NCBI RefSeq assembly: GCF_004151485.1
Contig: NZ_SBFF01000013.1
Location: forward strand, 121,260 to 185,259
Reading direction: 5' to 3'
DNA: 64,000 nucleotides
Source: Sphingosinicella sp. CPCC 101087
GTDB lineage: Bacteria > Pseudomonadota > Alphaproteobacteria > Sphingomonadales > Sphingomonadaceae
The notes below the pieces were generated by a model. That model was not told the origin of the DNA, made no database searches, and was given only the letters and a program-made list of their open reading frames with translations. Below are positions 16,567 through 26,959 of the stretch, piece after piece (the first letter of the stretch is position 1; every line of letters starts with the position of its first letter). A program made the position numbers and the translations under genes.

Positions 16567-18723
16567 ATGCCCCGTTTCGCGCTGCTTCGTTTGCTGCTGC
16601 CGATGATGGTCGGCCTTCTCTGCGCACCGGCAGCGGCCGAGGACGGGTACGATCTCTGGCTGCGCTATCGCACCGTCGAGCCGCAATGGCAGGAAGGCTA
16701 TCGGACGGCCGCGACCGCGATCGTCGTCGAAGGCGAATCGCCCACGCTGGCCGCCGCGCGCGCCGAGCTCGAGCGCGGCCTCGCAGGGCTGCTCGGCCGG
16801 CCGGTGCCGACCACGCCGGAGGCGGCCGGCGACGGGGCGATCATCCTGGGAACGCCACGATCGTCGCCGCTCATAGCCGGGCTCGGCCTTCCCCTCGATC
16901 GGCTCGGCCCCGAAGGCTATCTGATCCGCAGCATCACCCTCGGCGGCCGCCGCGCGATGGTGATTGCCGGCCGAAGCGATGTCGGTGTGCTCTACGGCGC
17001 CTTCCGGCTGCTGCGGCTCATCCAGACCCGCCAGCCGATCGACGCGCTCGACCTGGCCGAGGCTCCGCGGCTCGAACGGCGGCTGCTCAACCATTGGGAC
17101 AATCTCGATCGTTCGGTCGAGCGCGGCTATGCCGGCTTGTCGCTGTGGGACTGGCAGAAGCTGCCGCATTTCCGCGATCCGCGTTATACCGACTATGCGC
17201 GCGCCAATGCCTCGATCGGGATCAACGGCACGGTCCTCAACAACGTCAATTCCAACGCCGACATCCTGACCCCGCAATTTCTAGAGAAGGTGGCCGCACT
17301 CGCCGACGTCTTCAGGCCCTATGGGATCCGGGTCTATCTCTCCGCCCGTTTCAACGCCCCGATGGCGATCGGCGGACTGGAGACGGCCGACCCGCTCGAT
17401 CCGCGAGTCCGCGCCTGGTGGCGCGCCAAGTCCGACGAGATCTACCGCCGCATACCGGATTTCGGCGGCTTCCTGGTCAAGGCCAATTCGGAAGGCCAGC
17501 CCGGCCCGCAGGATTTCGGCCGCAGCCATGCCGACGGCGCCAACATGCTGGCCGAGGCGGTGGAGCCGCATGGCGGCATCGTGATGTGGCGCGCCTTCGT
17601 CTATTCGGACGAGGTGCCGACCGATCGGGCTGCCCAGGCCTATGACGAATTCAAGCCGCTCGACGGCGAATTCCGGCCGAACGTCATCGTCCAGGTGAAG
17701 AACGGACCAATCGACTTCCAGCCGCGCGAGCCCTTCCATCCCCTGTTCGGCGCGATGCCCCGGACACCGCTGATGATGGAGCTGCAGATCACCAAGGAAT
17801 ATCTCGGCTTCGCCACCCACCTCGTCTATCTCGGCACCATGTGGGAGGAGGTGCTCGATGCCGACACCCATGCGCAAGGCGAGGGATCGACGGTCGCACG
17901 GGTGATCGACGGCAGCCTGGACGACTATGCCCATACCGGCATGGCCGGAGTCGCCAATATCGGCAACGACCGCAACTGGTCGGGATCGCAGTTCGACCAG
18001 GCCAATTGGTATGCCTATGGCCGGCTCGCCTGGGATCCCGATGTGACTGCGGGCGCGATCGCCGGGGAATGGGCGCGGATGACCTGGAGCAACGACCCGC
18101 AGGTCCTCGAGCCGATCGTCGGCATGATGATGGATTCGCATCAGGCGGTGGTCGATTATATGACCCCGCTCGGGCTCCATCACCTGATGGCGACGGGCCA
18201 CCATTACGGACCCGGCCCTTGGGTCGACGATCTCGAGCGGGCGGACTGGAACCCGGTCTATTTCCATCGGGCCGACCGCGAGGGGATCGGGTTCGACCGG
18301 ACGGCGAGCGGCAGCAATTCGGTGTCGCGCTATGCGCCCGAAGTGGCGGCACGCTTCGGCGATGCCGGGACGGTGCCGGAGGAATTCCTTCTCTGGTTCC
18401 ACCATCTTCCCTGGGACCATCGCATGGCCGGCGGTCGCACGCTCTGGGACGAACTGGTCGCCCGCTATACGCGCGGGGTCACGGCCGTTGCCGGAATGCG
18501 CCAGGCATGGGCGGCGCTGGCGCCGCACGTCGACGCCCAGCGCCACGCCGAGGTCAGCGATTTCCTCCTCATCCAGCAGGAGGAGGCCCAATGGTGGCGC
18601 GATGCCTGCCTCGCCTATTTCCAGAGCCTGTCGCGCCGGCCCTTCCCCGAAGGCTATGCGCCGCCGGCGCACGATCTCGAATATTACAAGGCGATCCGGA
18701 CGCCCTACGCGCCGGGGAACTGA
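16567..18723 (+). CDS. aguA: GH67 alpha-glucuronidase
   Basis: A 718-residue exported GH67 enzyme that removes 4-O-methylglucuronic acid from the non-reducing end of xylo-oligosaccharides. After the signal peptide (residues 1-21, ending APAAA) it has the small N-terminal domain ([20 protein letters not shown]), the TIM barrel with [18 protein letters not shown], the acid-type segment [40 protein letters not shown] and [13 protein letters not shown], and the helical C-terminal region ([20 protein letters not shown]). The ATG at 16567 follows GAGAGG and begins the signal peptide. It is the strongest marker that this locus degrades glucuronoxylan. Confidence 0.95.
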   Translation: MPRFALLRLLLPMMVGLLCAPAAAEDGYDLWLRYRTVEPQWQEGYRTAATAIVVEGESPTLAAARAELERGLAGLLGRPVPTTPEAAGDGAIILGTPRSSPLIAGLGLPLDRLGPEGYLIRSITLGGRRAMVIAGRSDVGVLYGAFRLLRLIQTRQPIDALDLAEAPRLERRLLNHWDNLDRSVERGYAGLSLWDWQKLPHFRDPRYTDYARANASIGINGTVLNNVNSNADILTPQFLEKVAALADVFRPYGIRVYLSARFNAPMAIGGLETADPLDPRVRAWWRAKSDEIYRRIPDFGGFLVKANSEGQPGPQDFGRSHADGANMLAEAVEPHGGIVMWRAFVYSDEVPTDRAAQAYDEFKPLDGEFRPNVIVQVKNGPIDFQPREPFHPLFGAMPRTPLMMELQITKEYLGFATHLVYLGTMWEEVLDADTHAQGEGSTVARVIDGSLDDYAHTGMAGVANIGNDRNWSGSQFDQANWYAYGRLAWDPDVTAGAIAGEWARMTWSNDPQVLEPIVGMMMDSHQAVVDYMTPLGLHHLMATGHHYGPGPWVDDLERADWNPVYFHRADREGIGFDRTASGSNSVSRYAPEVAARFGDAGTVPEEFLLWFHHLPWDHRMAGGRTLWDELVARYTRGVTAVAGMRQAWAALAPHVDAQRHAEVSDFLLIQQEEAQWWRDACLAYFQSLSRRPFPEGYAPPAHDLEYYKAIRTPYAPGN

Positions 18724-18835
18724 TAGCCGACAGCAAGGCGCGGTCGGACGTCACTCCGACGAAGGTCGGGATGGTAGGGAAGGCCGCGCCGACTCGAAAA
18801 AGGCAGCCGCCGGAGCGGCGCCCGCGCCATGAAGC

Positions 18836-21238
18836 CTAGCGAATCGTCAGAGTCGTGCTCTCGACGTCGGCCGAGTTGGGGCCGGCCGAGATGGTGAAGG
18901 TGCCGGGTTCGACGACGCGCTCCATCTCCCCGTTCCACAGCGACAGGTCGGCCGGGGTCAGCTCGAACCGCACCGTCTGCCGTTCCCCGGGCTGGAGCGC
19001 GATCCGGCGGAACCGCCTGAGCTCGCGCACCGGTCGCGTGACCGAGGCGGTGTCGTCGCGGATGTAGAGCTGGACCACCTCCTCGCCGGCGCGCGCGCCG
19101 GTGTTGCGGACGTCGACCTCGACCGCGACATTGTCGTCGACGCCGATCGTGTCGCGGCCGAGCCGGGGCGCCGAGATCTCGAAGCTGGTATAGCTGAGGC
19201 CGTAGCCGAACGGATAAAGTGGCTGGTTGGAATCGAACAGATAGCCGCGCCGCGCCGTCGGCTTGTGGTTGTAGAAGACCGGCAGCTGGCCGGCGTTGCG
19301 GGCGATCGACACGGGCAGCCGGCCGGCGGGATTGACGCGGCCGAACAGCACGTCGGCCACGCCGTGGCCGGTCTCCTGGCCGAGATACCAGCCCTCGATC
19401 AGGGCAGGCGCGTTTTCGGCCAGATAGTTGACCGAGAGCGGGCGGCCGTTGAGCAGGATGACGACCGTCGGCTTGCCGAGCGCCAGTATCTCACGGGCGA
19501 GATCCTCCTGCTGCCCGATCAGGTCGATCGACGTACGGTCGCCGAGATGGTTGTCGGCCCAGGCCTCGCGGCTGGTCTGCTCGTTGCCGCCGAGCACGAG
19601 CACGATCGTGTCCGCGGTCCGGGCGGTCTCGACCGCTTCGGCGATCAGCCGGCGATTGACTTCCTCGGGAACGAGATTGACCTCGTCCTGCGCCCATATC
19701 CGCTCCTCGGTGATCCGAACCCCTTCCGAATAGACGACTTCGAACCGGCCCCGTGCTTCGTTCTGCATGCCTTCGAGCACGCTCACGACGTGCCGCGGAA
19801 TCTCGCTATAGCCGCCGATCGGGGTGTCGCGGGCATGAGTCCCGATCACCGCCATCCGGCGGATGTCGGCAGGATCGAGCGGAAGCAGGTCATTCTCGTT
19901 CCTGAGCAGGACGATCGCCCGCCCGGCCGCTTCGCGGGCCAGGGCGACCGCATCGGGCGTCGCGGTCAGCCGGTCGGCCGCCTCGGCGTCGACATAGGGA
20001 TTCTCGAACAAGCCGGCCGCGAATTTCAGCCACAGGATGCGACGCACCGCCGCATCGATCTGCGCCTCGGTGACGCGGCCCTGCCGGACGAGCTCCGGCA
20101 GATGGAGATAGGCTTCGCCGTCGGGAGTCTCGATGTCGACCCCCGCATTCATCGCCGCCACGGCGGCATCCTGCAGATTGTCGAACATGCGGTGGCGCGT
20201 GACCATCTCGCGGATGGCGAAATAGTCGCTGAGGATGGCTCCCCGGAAGCCCCATTCCTCGCGAAGCACATCGTGCAGCATCCAGCGATTGGCGTGGCTC
20301 GGTATCCCGTCCAGCTCGTTGTAGGACGGCATGACGATGCGCGCGCCCGCCTCGCGCACGGACCGCTCGAACGGCGGGAAGAAGATCTCGCGCAGGGTCC
20401 GCTCGCCGAACGGTGCCGGACCGATATTCGTGCCGCTTTCGGGCTGGCCGTGGCCGGTCATGTGCTTCAGCGTGACGAAGACGCGCTGCGGATGGAGCGG
20501 CATGGTCGTGCCCTGAAAGCCGCGGATCGCCGCCAGGGAGATCTCGCTGACGAGATAGGGATCCTCGCCATAGGTCTCCTCGATGCGGCCCCAGCGCGGA
20601 TCCCGGGCGACGTCGACCACGGGCGCCAGCGCCAGCTGGGCGCCCCGGGCGCGCATTTCGCGCGAGGCGACGTTGAACACCCGCTCGACCAGGGCCGGAT
20701 CCCAGGTGCTGGCAAGACCGATGGCCTGCGGAAAGCTGGTCGCGTCGCGCGCCACATAGCCGTGCAGCGCCTCCTCGTGCATCAGCAGGGGAATACCGAG
20801 CCGGGTATTCTCGACCGCCCAGCGCTGGGCGGCGTTGATATAGTTCGCCGTCTCCCGGGCATTTCGATTGACCACGCCCGCGACGGCGCCGGCAGCGCCC
20901 GCGGCCGGGGCCTGGACGCCGCGCCGGTCGGACGGACGGGCGATCTGGCCGAGACCGTGGGGAAAGGCCTGGGAAGCACGCTCGGGGGAGAAGTCGCCGC
21001 TCGGCGTCTGGATGCGATCCTTATGCTCCCAGACGGAGAGCATCTGTGCGACCTTCTCCTCGAGCGTCATGCGGGCGAGCAGATCCTCGACCCGCCGTTC
21101 GATCGGCTGCGCGGCGTCCTTGTAGATTACGGGTTGCTGCCCCTGGGAGAAAGCCGCTCCGCCCAGGCCCGCCACCGAGCCGGCAAGCGCCACGAACAAA
21201 AGGGTGAGACGCCCGAAGGCGGCAAAGCTCGACCTCAT
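18836..21238 (-). CDS. GH3 beta-glucosidase/beta-xylosidase (copy 2)
   Basis: An 800-residue GH3 paralogue of the enzyme at 14025, with a signal peptide ending AAFSQ (about residue 32). Shared blocks: [38 protein letters not shown], the nucleophile Asp in [33 protein letters not shown], and the C-terminal fibronectin III-like domain ([34 protein letters not shown]). It is convergent with GH67 and divergent from the LacI regulator, with an operator between. The two copies probably differ in oligosaccharide length or linkage preference; sequence alone does not say which. Confidence 0.93.
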   Translation of the reverse strand: MRSSFAAFGRLTLLFVALAGSVAGLGGAAFSQGQQPVIYKDAAQPIERRVEDLLARMTLEEKVAQMLSVWEHKDRIQTPSGDFSPERASQAFPHGLGQIARPSDRRGVQAPAAGAAGAVAGVVNRNARETANYINAAQRWAVENTRLGIPLLMHEEALHGYVARDATSFPQAIGLASTWDPALVERVFNVASREMRARGAQLALAPVVDVARDPRWGRIEETYGEDPYLVSEISLAAIRGFQGTTMPLHPQRVFVTLKHMTGHGQPESGTNIGPAPFGERTLREIFFPPFERSVREAGARIVMPSYNELDGIPSHANRWMLHDVLREEWGFRGAILSDYFAIREMVTRHRMFDNLQDAAVAAMNAGVDIETPDGEAYLHLPELVRQGRVTEAQIDAAVRRILWLKFAAGLFENPYVDAEAADRLTATPDAVALAREAAGRAIVLLRNENDLLPLDPADIRRMAVIGTHARDTPIGGYSEIPRHVVSVLEGMQNEARGRFEVVYSEGVRITEERIWAQDEVNLVPEEVNRRLIAEAVETARTADTIVLVLGGNEQTSREAWADNHLGDRTSIDLIGQQEDLAREILALGKPTVVILLNGRPLSVNYLAENAPALIEGWYLGQETGHGVADVLFGRVNPAGRLPVSIARNAGQLPVFYNHKPTARRGYLFDSNQPLYPFGYGLSYTSFEISAPRLGRDTIGVDDNVAVEVDVRNTGARAGEEVVQLYIRDDTASVTRPVRELRRFRRIALQPGERQTVRFELTPADLSLWNGEMERVVEPGTFTISAGPNSADVESTTLTIR

Positions 21239-21286
21239 AGTTCAATCTCCCCTTTTCCCGGTTCGGATCCATGCCCCGCCGGATTT

Positions 21287-21302
21287 ATGGTAGCGCTCAC
21301 AT
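21287..21302. promoter_or_regulatory. LacI-type operator between GH3-2 and the LacI gene
   Basis: A second exact copy of ATGGTAGCGCTCACAT, within a 20-base block identical to 16490-16509. It sits 48 bases upstream of the GH3 start on one side and 121 upstream of the LacI-family start on the other, so it may serve both the hydrolase and autoregulation. Confidence 0.82.
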
Positions 21303-21423
21303 TCATAGGTCGGCCGGAACGTCGCGGTCAACCGGGAGAAGCAGGCACGGTGCCGATGGCGGCCCTGCGAGCATCGTTGCAAGGCTCGTGCCGCTGCCGT
21401 ATCTGCCGGATCGGAGGGAAGAA

Positions 21424-22509
21424 ATGAGCAGGCCCAGCCGGCGGAGCCGCGGCAGTGTCACGATCGAAGACGTCGCGCGCATAGCAGGCGTGTCGGCGAT
21501 GACCGTGTCGCGCGTCATCAACGGCGAGAAGAACGTCCGCGACAGCACGCGCGCCTCCGTGCAGGAAGCGATCGGCAAGCTCAATTATTCGCCGAACAGC
21601 GCGGCACGCAGCCTCGCGGCGGGCCAGGCCACCCATATCGGCCTGCTCTACGCCAATCCGAGCGCCGCCTATCTCAGCCAGTTCCTCGTCGGCGCGCTGG
21701 AAGGCGCGCGCCGCGCCGGTTGCCACCTGGTGATCGAAGCCTGTGAATCGGAGGGCGCCGACGAGCAGGCGGAAGCGACGCGGCGGTTCCTCACCACCAA
21801 CGTCGAAGGCGTCATCCTGCCGCCGCCGCTGTCCGAATCGCAGGCGATCCTGGCGGAGCTTGCCGCCGCCCAGATATCGGTCGTCACGGTGGCGATGGGC
21901 CGGCCGCGCGCCGACGCGCTGAACGTGCGCATCGACGATTTCGCCGCCGCCGAGGAGATGACCCTGCACCTGCTCGAGCTCGGCCATCGCCGCATCGGGC
22001 TGATCAAGGGGTATCCTACCCATATTGCCAGCATCGAACGGGCGCGCGGCTTCCGGGCGGCGCTGGAGAGCAAGGGCATCGATGCCGATGCCGCGCCGAT
22101 CGAGCAGGGCTATTTCACCTTCCGCTCCGGCCTGATCGCCACCGAGCGGCTGCTCGCCCGGCCGGAGCCGCCCACCGCCATCTTCGCCTGCAACGACGAC
22201 ATGGCCGCTGCCGCGGTGAGCGTCGCCCATCGCAAGGGGCTGGCCGTGCCCGAGGACATCAGCATCGTCGGCTTCGACGATACCGCGCCCGCGACCACGG
22301 TCTGGCCGGAGCTGACGACGGTTCGGCAACCGATTTCGGCGATGGCCGAGGCGGCGCTGGATCTTCTGCTTTCCGACCTTCGCGCGCGGCGGTCGGGCGA
22401 GCGGCCGGCCTCGGCCGAACGCGTGCTCCAGCACCAGCTCGTCATCCGGGAATCTTCGGCGCCGCCGGCTTCGGCACGGGCCAGGACGGTCCGCCGCGCG
22501 GGCCGCTGA
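21424..22509 (+). CDS. LacI family repressor of the xylose/xylan genes
   Basis: A 361-residue LacI/GalR regulator with helix-turn-helix VTIEDVARIAGVSAMTVSRV (residues 12-31), hinge YSPNSAARSLAAGQ and a periplasmic-binding-protein-like sensor domain (IGLLYANPSAAYLSQFLVGA, IFACNDDMAAAAVSVAHRKG, ISIVGFDDTAPATTVWPELT). The ATG at 21424 follows GGAGGGAAGAA. Its gene sits among four operators of one type (16493, 21287, 22717, 30414), so it is the natural candidate for a xylose-responsive repressor, a XylR analogue. The effector is inferred from the genes it flanks. Confidence 0.9.
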   Translation: MSRPSRRSRGSVTIEDVARIAGVSAMTVSRVINGEKNVRDSTRASVQEAIGKLNYSPNSAARSLAAGQATHIGLLYANPSAAYLSQFLVGALEGARRAGCHLVIEACESEGADEQAEATRRFLTTNVEGVILPPPLSESQAILAELAAAQISVVTVAMGRPRADALNVRIDDFAAAEEMTLHLLELGHRRIGLIKGYPTHIASIERARGFRAALESKGIDADAAPIEQGYFTFRSGLIATERLLARPEPPTAIFACNDDMAAAAVSVAHRKGLAVPEDISIVGFDDTAPATTVWPELTTVRQPISAMAEAALDLLLSDLRARRSGERPASAERVLQHQLVIRESSAPPASARARTVRRAGR

Positions 22510-22716
22510 CCTTCGCCCGTGCTTCGATACGGCGTGCCGACAAGCTCGACGCCGCCTCGGCACGAGCGCACAGGAGAAGGCAGACCCGCTCATCTCGGCT
22601 AGCCGCTGAGCTGCTCGCCCCTGTGCAGGCAAACGGCGAAGCCGCGTATGAAGGATCGAGGCAGGCCGACATTCGCTCCGTATCGGGGCCCGCAAATATC
22701 GGATGGATATCCTGGC

Positions 22717-22730
22717 TGTTACCGCTAACA
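22717..22730. promoter_or_regulatory. LacI-type operator upstream of the sugar porter
   Basis: TGTTA-CCGC-TAACA has perfect 5-bp arms and matches the other operators except for one central base (CCGC for GCGC). It lies 49 bases before the transporter ATG at 22780. Confidence 0.8.
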
Positions 22731-22779
22731 ATAGGCCGAACGAGAGGCCCGGCGAATCGGGCACGAGGGGAGGAAGCGA

Positions 22780-24216
22780 ATGACAGATGCGAGTCCCGCA
22801 CGGGCAAACCCGGCACCCGGCATTCCCGCCCGGGCCAATATGGCCTTCATCGCGGCGATCGTCGCCGTGGCGACGATCGGCGGGTTCCTGTTCGGCTATG
22901 ACAGCGGCGCCGTCAACGGAACCCAGGACGGCCTGCGAACCGCCTTCGACCTGGGCGACGGCGGCCTCGGCTTCACCGTCGGCTCGCTGCTGATCGGCTG
23001 CTTCGTCGGCGCCTTCCTCGCCGGCTGGCTGGCCGACAAGATGGGCCGCCGCAACGTCATGCTGATGGCGGCGATGCTCTTCTTCGTCGGCGCGCTCGTG
23101 CAGGGGCTCGCCGGATCGCAGATCGTCTTCGTGATCGCCCGGATCGCCGGGGGAATGGCGGTCGGCGCGGCGAGCGTGCTGTCGCCGGCCTATATCTCCG
23201 AGGTCGCGCCCGCAGACGTTCGCGGCCGCCTCACGACCGTACAGCAGATCATGATCATCACCGGCCTCACCGCAGCCTTCGTCGTCAATTATGCGCTCGC
23301 CGCCTCGGCCGGGGCCTCGACCGAATCCTTCTGGGTCGGCCTGGAAGCCTGGCGGTGGATGTACCTGATGCAGGCGATCCCGGCCGCGATCTTCTTCGTG
23401 GCCCTGCTGTTCATCCCGGAAAGCCCGCGCTACCTCGTCTCGAAGCGGCGCGAGGAGAAGGCGCACAGCGTCCTTACCAGCCTGTTCGGCGCCGACGTGG
23501 CCGAGACCAAGCTCCAGGAAATACGCGAAAGCTTCACCGCCGACCACCGCCCCCGCCTCCGCGACCTCAGGGCCCCCGGCGGCGGCATTCGGCCGATCGT
23601 GTGGGCGGGCATATTGCTCGCCGTTTTCCAGCAGCTCGTCGGCATCAACGTCATCTTCTATTATGGCGCGACGCTCTGGCAGCTCGCCGGCTTTACCGAA
23701 GACCAATCGCTGCAGATCAACATCGTCTCCGGCGCCTTGTCCATCGCCGCCTGCTTCGTGACCATCGCCCTGATCGACCGCATCGGCCGCAAACCGCTGC
23801 TTCTGATCGGATCGGCCGGGATGGCGGTGACGCTCTTCGCGATGGTCTTTGCCTTCGCCAACGGCACGCTGGACGCCGAGGGCAATCTGCAGCTGTCGAA
23901 CGAGCTGGGCGTGATCGCCCTCGTCGCCGCCAATCTCTATGTCATCTTCTTCAACATCAGCTGGGGCCCGGTCATGTGGGTCATGCTCGGCGAGATGTTC
24001 CCGAACCAGATCCGCGGGTCGGCCCTCGCCGTTGCCGGCTTCGCCCAATGGTTCGCCAACTATGTCATTGCCCAGACCTTTCCGATCATGGCGGCCGGGC
24101 TCGGCCTCGCGGTCAGCTACAGCTTCTACGCCGTGTCGGCGGTAATCAGCTTCTTCCTGGTGAAGCGGTTCATCCACGAGACCAAGGGCAAGGAACTGGA
24201 GGCCATGGTCGGCTGA
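22780..24216 (+). CDS. MFS sugar porter (xylose transporter type)
   Basis: A 478-residue, 12-helix major facilitator of the sugar porter family. Signatures: GGFLFGYDSGAVNGTQDGL in helix 1, DKMGRRNVML after helix 2, PESPRYLVSKRREEK before the central loop, the sugar-binding QQLVGINVIFYYGATLWQ in helix 7 and DRIGRKPLLLIG in the later repeat. It resembles XylE/GalP/XylT-type proton symporters. The operator at 22717 and the xylonate dehydratase 69 bases downstream point to D-xylose as substrate, by inference. Confidence 0.93.
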   Translation: MTDASPARANPAPGIPARANMAFIAAIVAVATIGGFLFGYDSGAVNGTQDGLRTAFDLGDGGLGFTVGSLLIGCFVGAFLAGWLADKMGRRNVMLMAAMLFFVGALVQGLAGSQIVFVIARIAGGMAVGAASVLSPAYISEVAPADVRGRLTTVQQIMIITGLTAAFVVNYALAASAGASTESFWVGLEAWRWMYLMQAIPAAIFFVALLFIPESPRYLVSKRREEKAHSVLTSLFGADVAETKLQEIRESFTADHRPRLRDLRAPGGGIRPIVWAGILLAVFQQLVGINVIFYYGATLWQLAGFTEDQSLQINIVSGALSIAACFVTIALIDRIGRKPLLLIGSAGMAVTLFAMVFAFANGTLDAEGNLQLSNELGVIALVAANLYVIFFNISWGPVMWVMLGEMFPNQIRGSALAVAGFAQWFANYVIAQTFPIMAAGLGLAVSYSFYAVSAVISFFLVKRFIHETKGKELEAMVG

Positions 24217-24285
24217 GGCCGTCGATGCGCCGGGCGGCCGCGCGAGGCGGCTGCCCGGTGCATCCAATCCGTTCGAAAGAGAGTG

Positions 24286-26064
24286 ATGAGCCGAATTCCC
24301 GTCCGACCCTTCCGCTCGCGCGAATGGTTTGCCGCGCCCGAGCGCAGCGACATGACCGCTTTGTATCTCGAGCGGTTCATGAACTACGGGATCACGCCGG
24401 ACGAGCTGCGCTGCGGCAAACCCATCGTCGGCATCGCCCAGAGCGGATCGGACATCACGCCGTGCAACCGCATCCATGTCGAGCTCGCGTCGCGGATCCG
24501 CGACGGCATACGCGATGCGGGCGGGATCCCGATGGAGTTCCCGGTCCATCCGATCTTCGAAAATTGCCGCCGGCCGACCGCTGCTCTTGATCGCAACCTC
24601 GCCTTTCTCGGCCTCGTCGAGATATTGAACGGCTATCCGATCGACTCGGTCGTCCTCACCACCGGATGCGACAAGACGACGCCGGCCGGCATCATGGCCG
24701 CCTCGACGGTCGACATCCCCGCCATCACCTTGTCGGGCGGGCCGATGCTCGACGGCTGGCATGAAGGCGAGCGGGTCGGGTCGGGAACCGTCATCTGGCG
24801 CAGCCGGCGCATGCTCGGCGCGGGGGAGATAGACGAAGAGGAGTTCCTGCGCCGCGCCGCCGATTCCGCGCCTTCGGCCGGCCATTGCAACACGATGGGC
24901 ACCGCTTCGACGATGAACGCCGTCGCCGAGGCGCTCGGCCTGTGCCTGCCCGGCAATGCGGCGATCCCGGCGCCTTATCGGGAACGGGGCCAGATGGCGT
25001 ATGAGACCGGCCGGCGGGCCGTCGAGATCGCCTATGAGGATCTGCGCCCGTCGCGCATCCTGACCCGCACGGCCTTCCTCAACGCAATCCGGATCGTCAC
25101 CGCCATCGGCGGATCGAGCAATGCCCAGCCGCATATCGTCGCGATGGCCCGCCACGCCGGCGTCGACATTTCGACCGAGGACTGGATGGCCCACGGCTAC
25201 GACCTGCCGCTGCTCGTCGACATGCAGCCGGCCGGACGGTATCTGAGCGAGAGCTTCCATCGCGCCGGCGGCGTGCCGGCGGTGATCTGGGAGCTGATCC
25301 GGGCCGGCCGTTTCGATGGCGAGGCGCTGACCGTGACCGGGCGAAGCCAGGCGGAGAACGTCGCCGGGCGCGAGGCGCGTGATCGCGACGTGATCCGCCC
25401 GTTCGAGTCGCCGTTGCGCGAGCGCGCCGGCTTCCTGGTGCTGCGCGGCAACCTGTTCGACTTCGCGATCATGAAGACCAGCGTCATCTCCGACGGCTTT
25501 CGCGAGCGCTATCTGTGCGTGCCGGGTCGCGAAGGCGTGTTCGAGGGCCGGGCGATCGTGTTCGACGGATCGGACGACTATCACCACCGGATCAACGATC
25601 CCGCCCTCGAGATAGACGAGGACTGCATCCTCGTAATCCGCGGCGCCGGGCCGATCGGCTGGCCGGGATCGGCCGAGGTGGTCAACATGCAACCGCCCGA
25701 CCACCTGCTCCGCCGCGGCATTCAGAACCTGCCCACCATCGGCGACGGTCGCCAGTCCGGCACGTCCGACAGCCCGTCCATTCTCAACGCCTCGCCGGAA
25801 AGCGCCGTCGGCAGCGGCCTGTCCTGGCTTCGTACCGGCGATATCATCCGCATCGATCTCAACAAGGGCCGCTGCGACGCCCTGGTCGACGAGGCGGAGA
25901 TCGCCCACCGCCGGGCCGAGCCGAGGCCCCCCGTGCCGGCGAACGCGACGCCGTGGGAGGAGATCTACCGGGAGAAGGTCGGCCAGCTCGCCGACGGCGC
26001 GGTGATCGAGGCAGCGCTCAAATATCGCCGCACGTCGGAGAAGACACCGCGGCACAATCACTGA
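24286..26064 (+). CDS. xylD: D-xylonate dehydratase (IlvD/Edd family)
   Basis: A 592-residue Fe-S dehydratase that converts D-xylonate to 2-keto-3-deoxy-D-xylonate in the Weimberg pathway. Cluster cysteines are in ITPCNRIHVE, TTGCDKTTPAGIMA and SAGHCNTMGTASTMN. It matches my memory of Caulobacter XylD almost without gaps, including ALYLERFMNYGITPDELR, EFPVHPIFENCRRPTAALDR and the terminal PRHNH. The ATG at 24286 follows GAAAGAGAG; a GTG lies one codon upstream. It is convergent with the rest of the pathway, whose last gene ends 22 bases away. Confidence 0.95.
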   Translation: MSRIPVRPFRSREWFAAPERSDMTALYLERFMNYGITPDELRCGKPIVGIAQSGSDITPCNRIHVELASRIRDGIRDAGGIPMEFPVHPIFENCRRPTAALDRNLAFLGLVEILNGYPIDSVVLTTGCDKTTPAGIMAASTVDIPAITLSGGPMLDGWHEGERVGSGTVIWRSRRMLGAGEIDEEEFLRRAADSAPSAGHCNTMGTASTMNAVAEALGLCLPGNAAIPAPYRERGQMAYETGRRAVEIAYEDLRPSRILTRTAFLNAIRIVTAIGGSSNAQPHIVAMARHAGVDISTEDWMAHGYDLPLLVDMQPAGRYLSESFHRAGGVPAVIWELIRAGRFDGEALTVTGRSQAENVAGREARDRDVIRPFESPLRERAGFLVLRGNLFDFAIMKTSVISDGFRERYLCVPGREGVFEGRAIVFDGSDDYHHRINDPALEIDEDCILVIRGAGPIGWPGSAEVVNMQPPDHLLRRGIQNLPTIGDGRQSGTSDSPSILNASPESAVGSGLSWLRTGDIIRIDLNKGRCDALVDEAEIAHRRAEPRPPVPANATPWEEIYREKVGQLADGAVIEAALKYRRTSEKTPRHNH

Positions 26065-26086
26065 CCCGCCCCGCCGCCGGGGCGGT

Positions 26087-26959
26087 TCAGAGTGCCACGG
26101 GCGTCACCGGAAGGCCGGGCACGTCGGCCCGGAACGTGAAGAGATTGCCGGCCTCGGGCTGGCGCTCGAGATCCTCGGGCGCGAGATTGATCCGTGCGGT
26201 GGTGGCAAAGACGGTGCGAAGATCCTCGCCGCCGAAGGCGAGCTTCGTGACGTTGGCGACCGGGAAGCGAATGGTTTCGATCAGCTCGCCGGTCGGGGCA
26301 TAGCGCCGGGCTTGCCAGCCGGCGAACAGCCCGACCCAGAGGCATCCCTCGCTGTCGACGGTCGGCCCGTCGGGATGGCCCTCCGCGGCCGGTATGTGCG
26401 CGAACAGGCGAGGCGTGCCGGCACTGCCGTCCTCCGACAGGTCGCTGGCGAAGATCCGCCCACCCAGCGTGTCCACCGTGTAGAGGATTCGCCCGTCGGG
26501 AGAGATTGCCGGCCCATTGGTGATGCAGAGCGGCGGATGGCCGGCATGCTCGACCCTCCCCTTCTCGAAGCGATAATAAGCGCCCGACGGCTGCTTTTCG
26601 GCATCGTCCATCGTGCCGAACCAGATCCGGCCCGCCGGATCGGTCACGGCGTCGTTCAGTCGGTTTCCCGGCCGGTCCGCCTCGACCTCCGCAAGCAGGG
26701 TGAAGCCGCCGCCGGCCGGATCGAAACGATGGAGGCCGCCCTGCAGGCCCGCCACCATCGATCCGTCATCGGCGGGGAGCACCCAGCCGACCTGCGCCGG
26801 CGCGTTCCAGCTTTCGAGCGGCCGGCCCTGGGGATCGAAACGGTGGATCCGCTTCTGCTTGATGTCGACGAACCACAAGGCGCGATCGCGCGCGACCCAT
26901 ACCGGTCCCTCGCCAAGGCTCGCGCCCAGTGCGCAAATGCTGATCGGCGCCGTCGTCAT
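26087..26959 (-). CDS. xylC: Xylonolactonase (SMP-30/gluconolactonase family)
   Basis: A 290-residue six-bladed beta-propeller lactonase, proposed to hydrolyse D-xylono-1,4-lactone to xylonate. Metal-ligand positions are seen in SLGEGPVWVARDRALWFVD (Glu), GNRLNDAVTDPAGRIWFGTM (Asn and Asp), ITNGPAISPDGRILY and HPDGPTVDSEGCLWVGLF (Asp). Its ATG overlaps the stop of the upstream xylose dehydrogenase gene by 4 bases (ATGA), so the two are translationally coupled. Confidence 0.93.
   Translation of the reverse strand: MTTAPISICALGASLGEGPVWVARDRALWFVDIKQKRIHRFDPQGRPLESWNAPAQVGWVLPADDGSMVAGLQGGLHRFDPAGGGFTLLAEVEADRPGNRLNDAVTDPAGRIWFGTMDDAEKQPSGAYYRFEKGRVEHAGHPPLCITNGPAISPDGRILYTVDTLGGRIFASDLSEDGSAGTPRLFAHIPAAEGHPDGPTVDSEGCLWVGLFAGWQARRYAPTGELIETIRFPVANVTKLAFGGEDLRTVFATTARINLAPEDLERQPEAGNLFTFRADVPGLPVTPVAL

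Noticed and set aside
14025..21238. The two GH3 genes as a recent tandem duplication or mobile insertion
   Set aside because: Their sequences are clearly diverged despite equal length, they flank GH67, and no transposase, target duplication or inverted ends were seen.
21328..26061. A minus-strand open frame of 1577 codons across the LacI, transporter and xylD genes
   Set aside because: It is antisense to three well-recognised genes, has no domain pattern and is rich in Arg, His and Asp, as expected for the opposite strand of GC-rich coding DNA.
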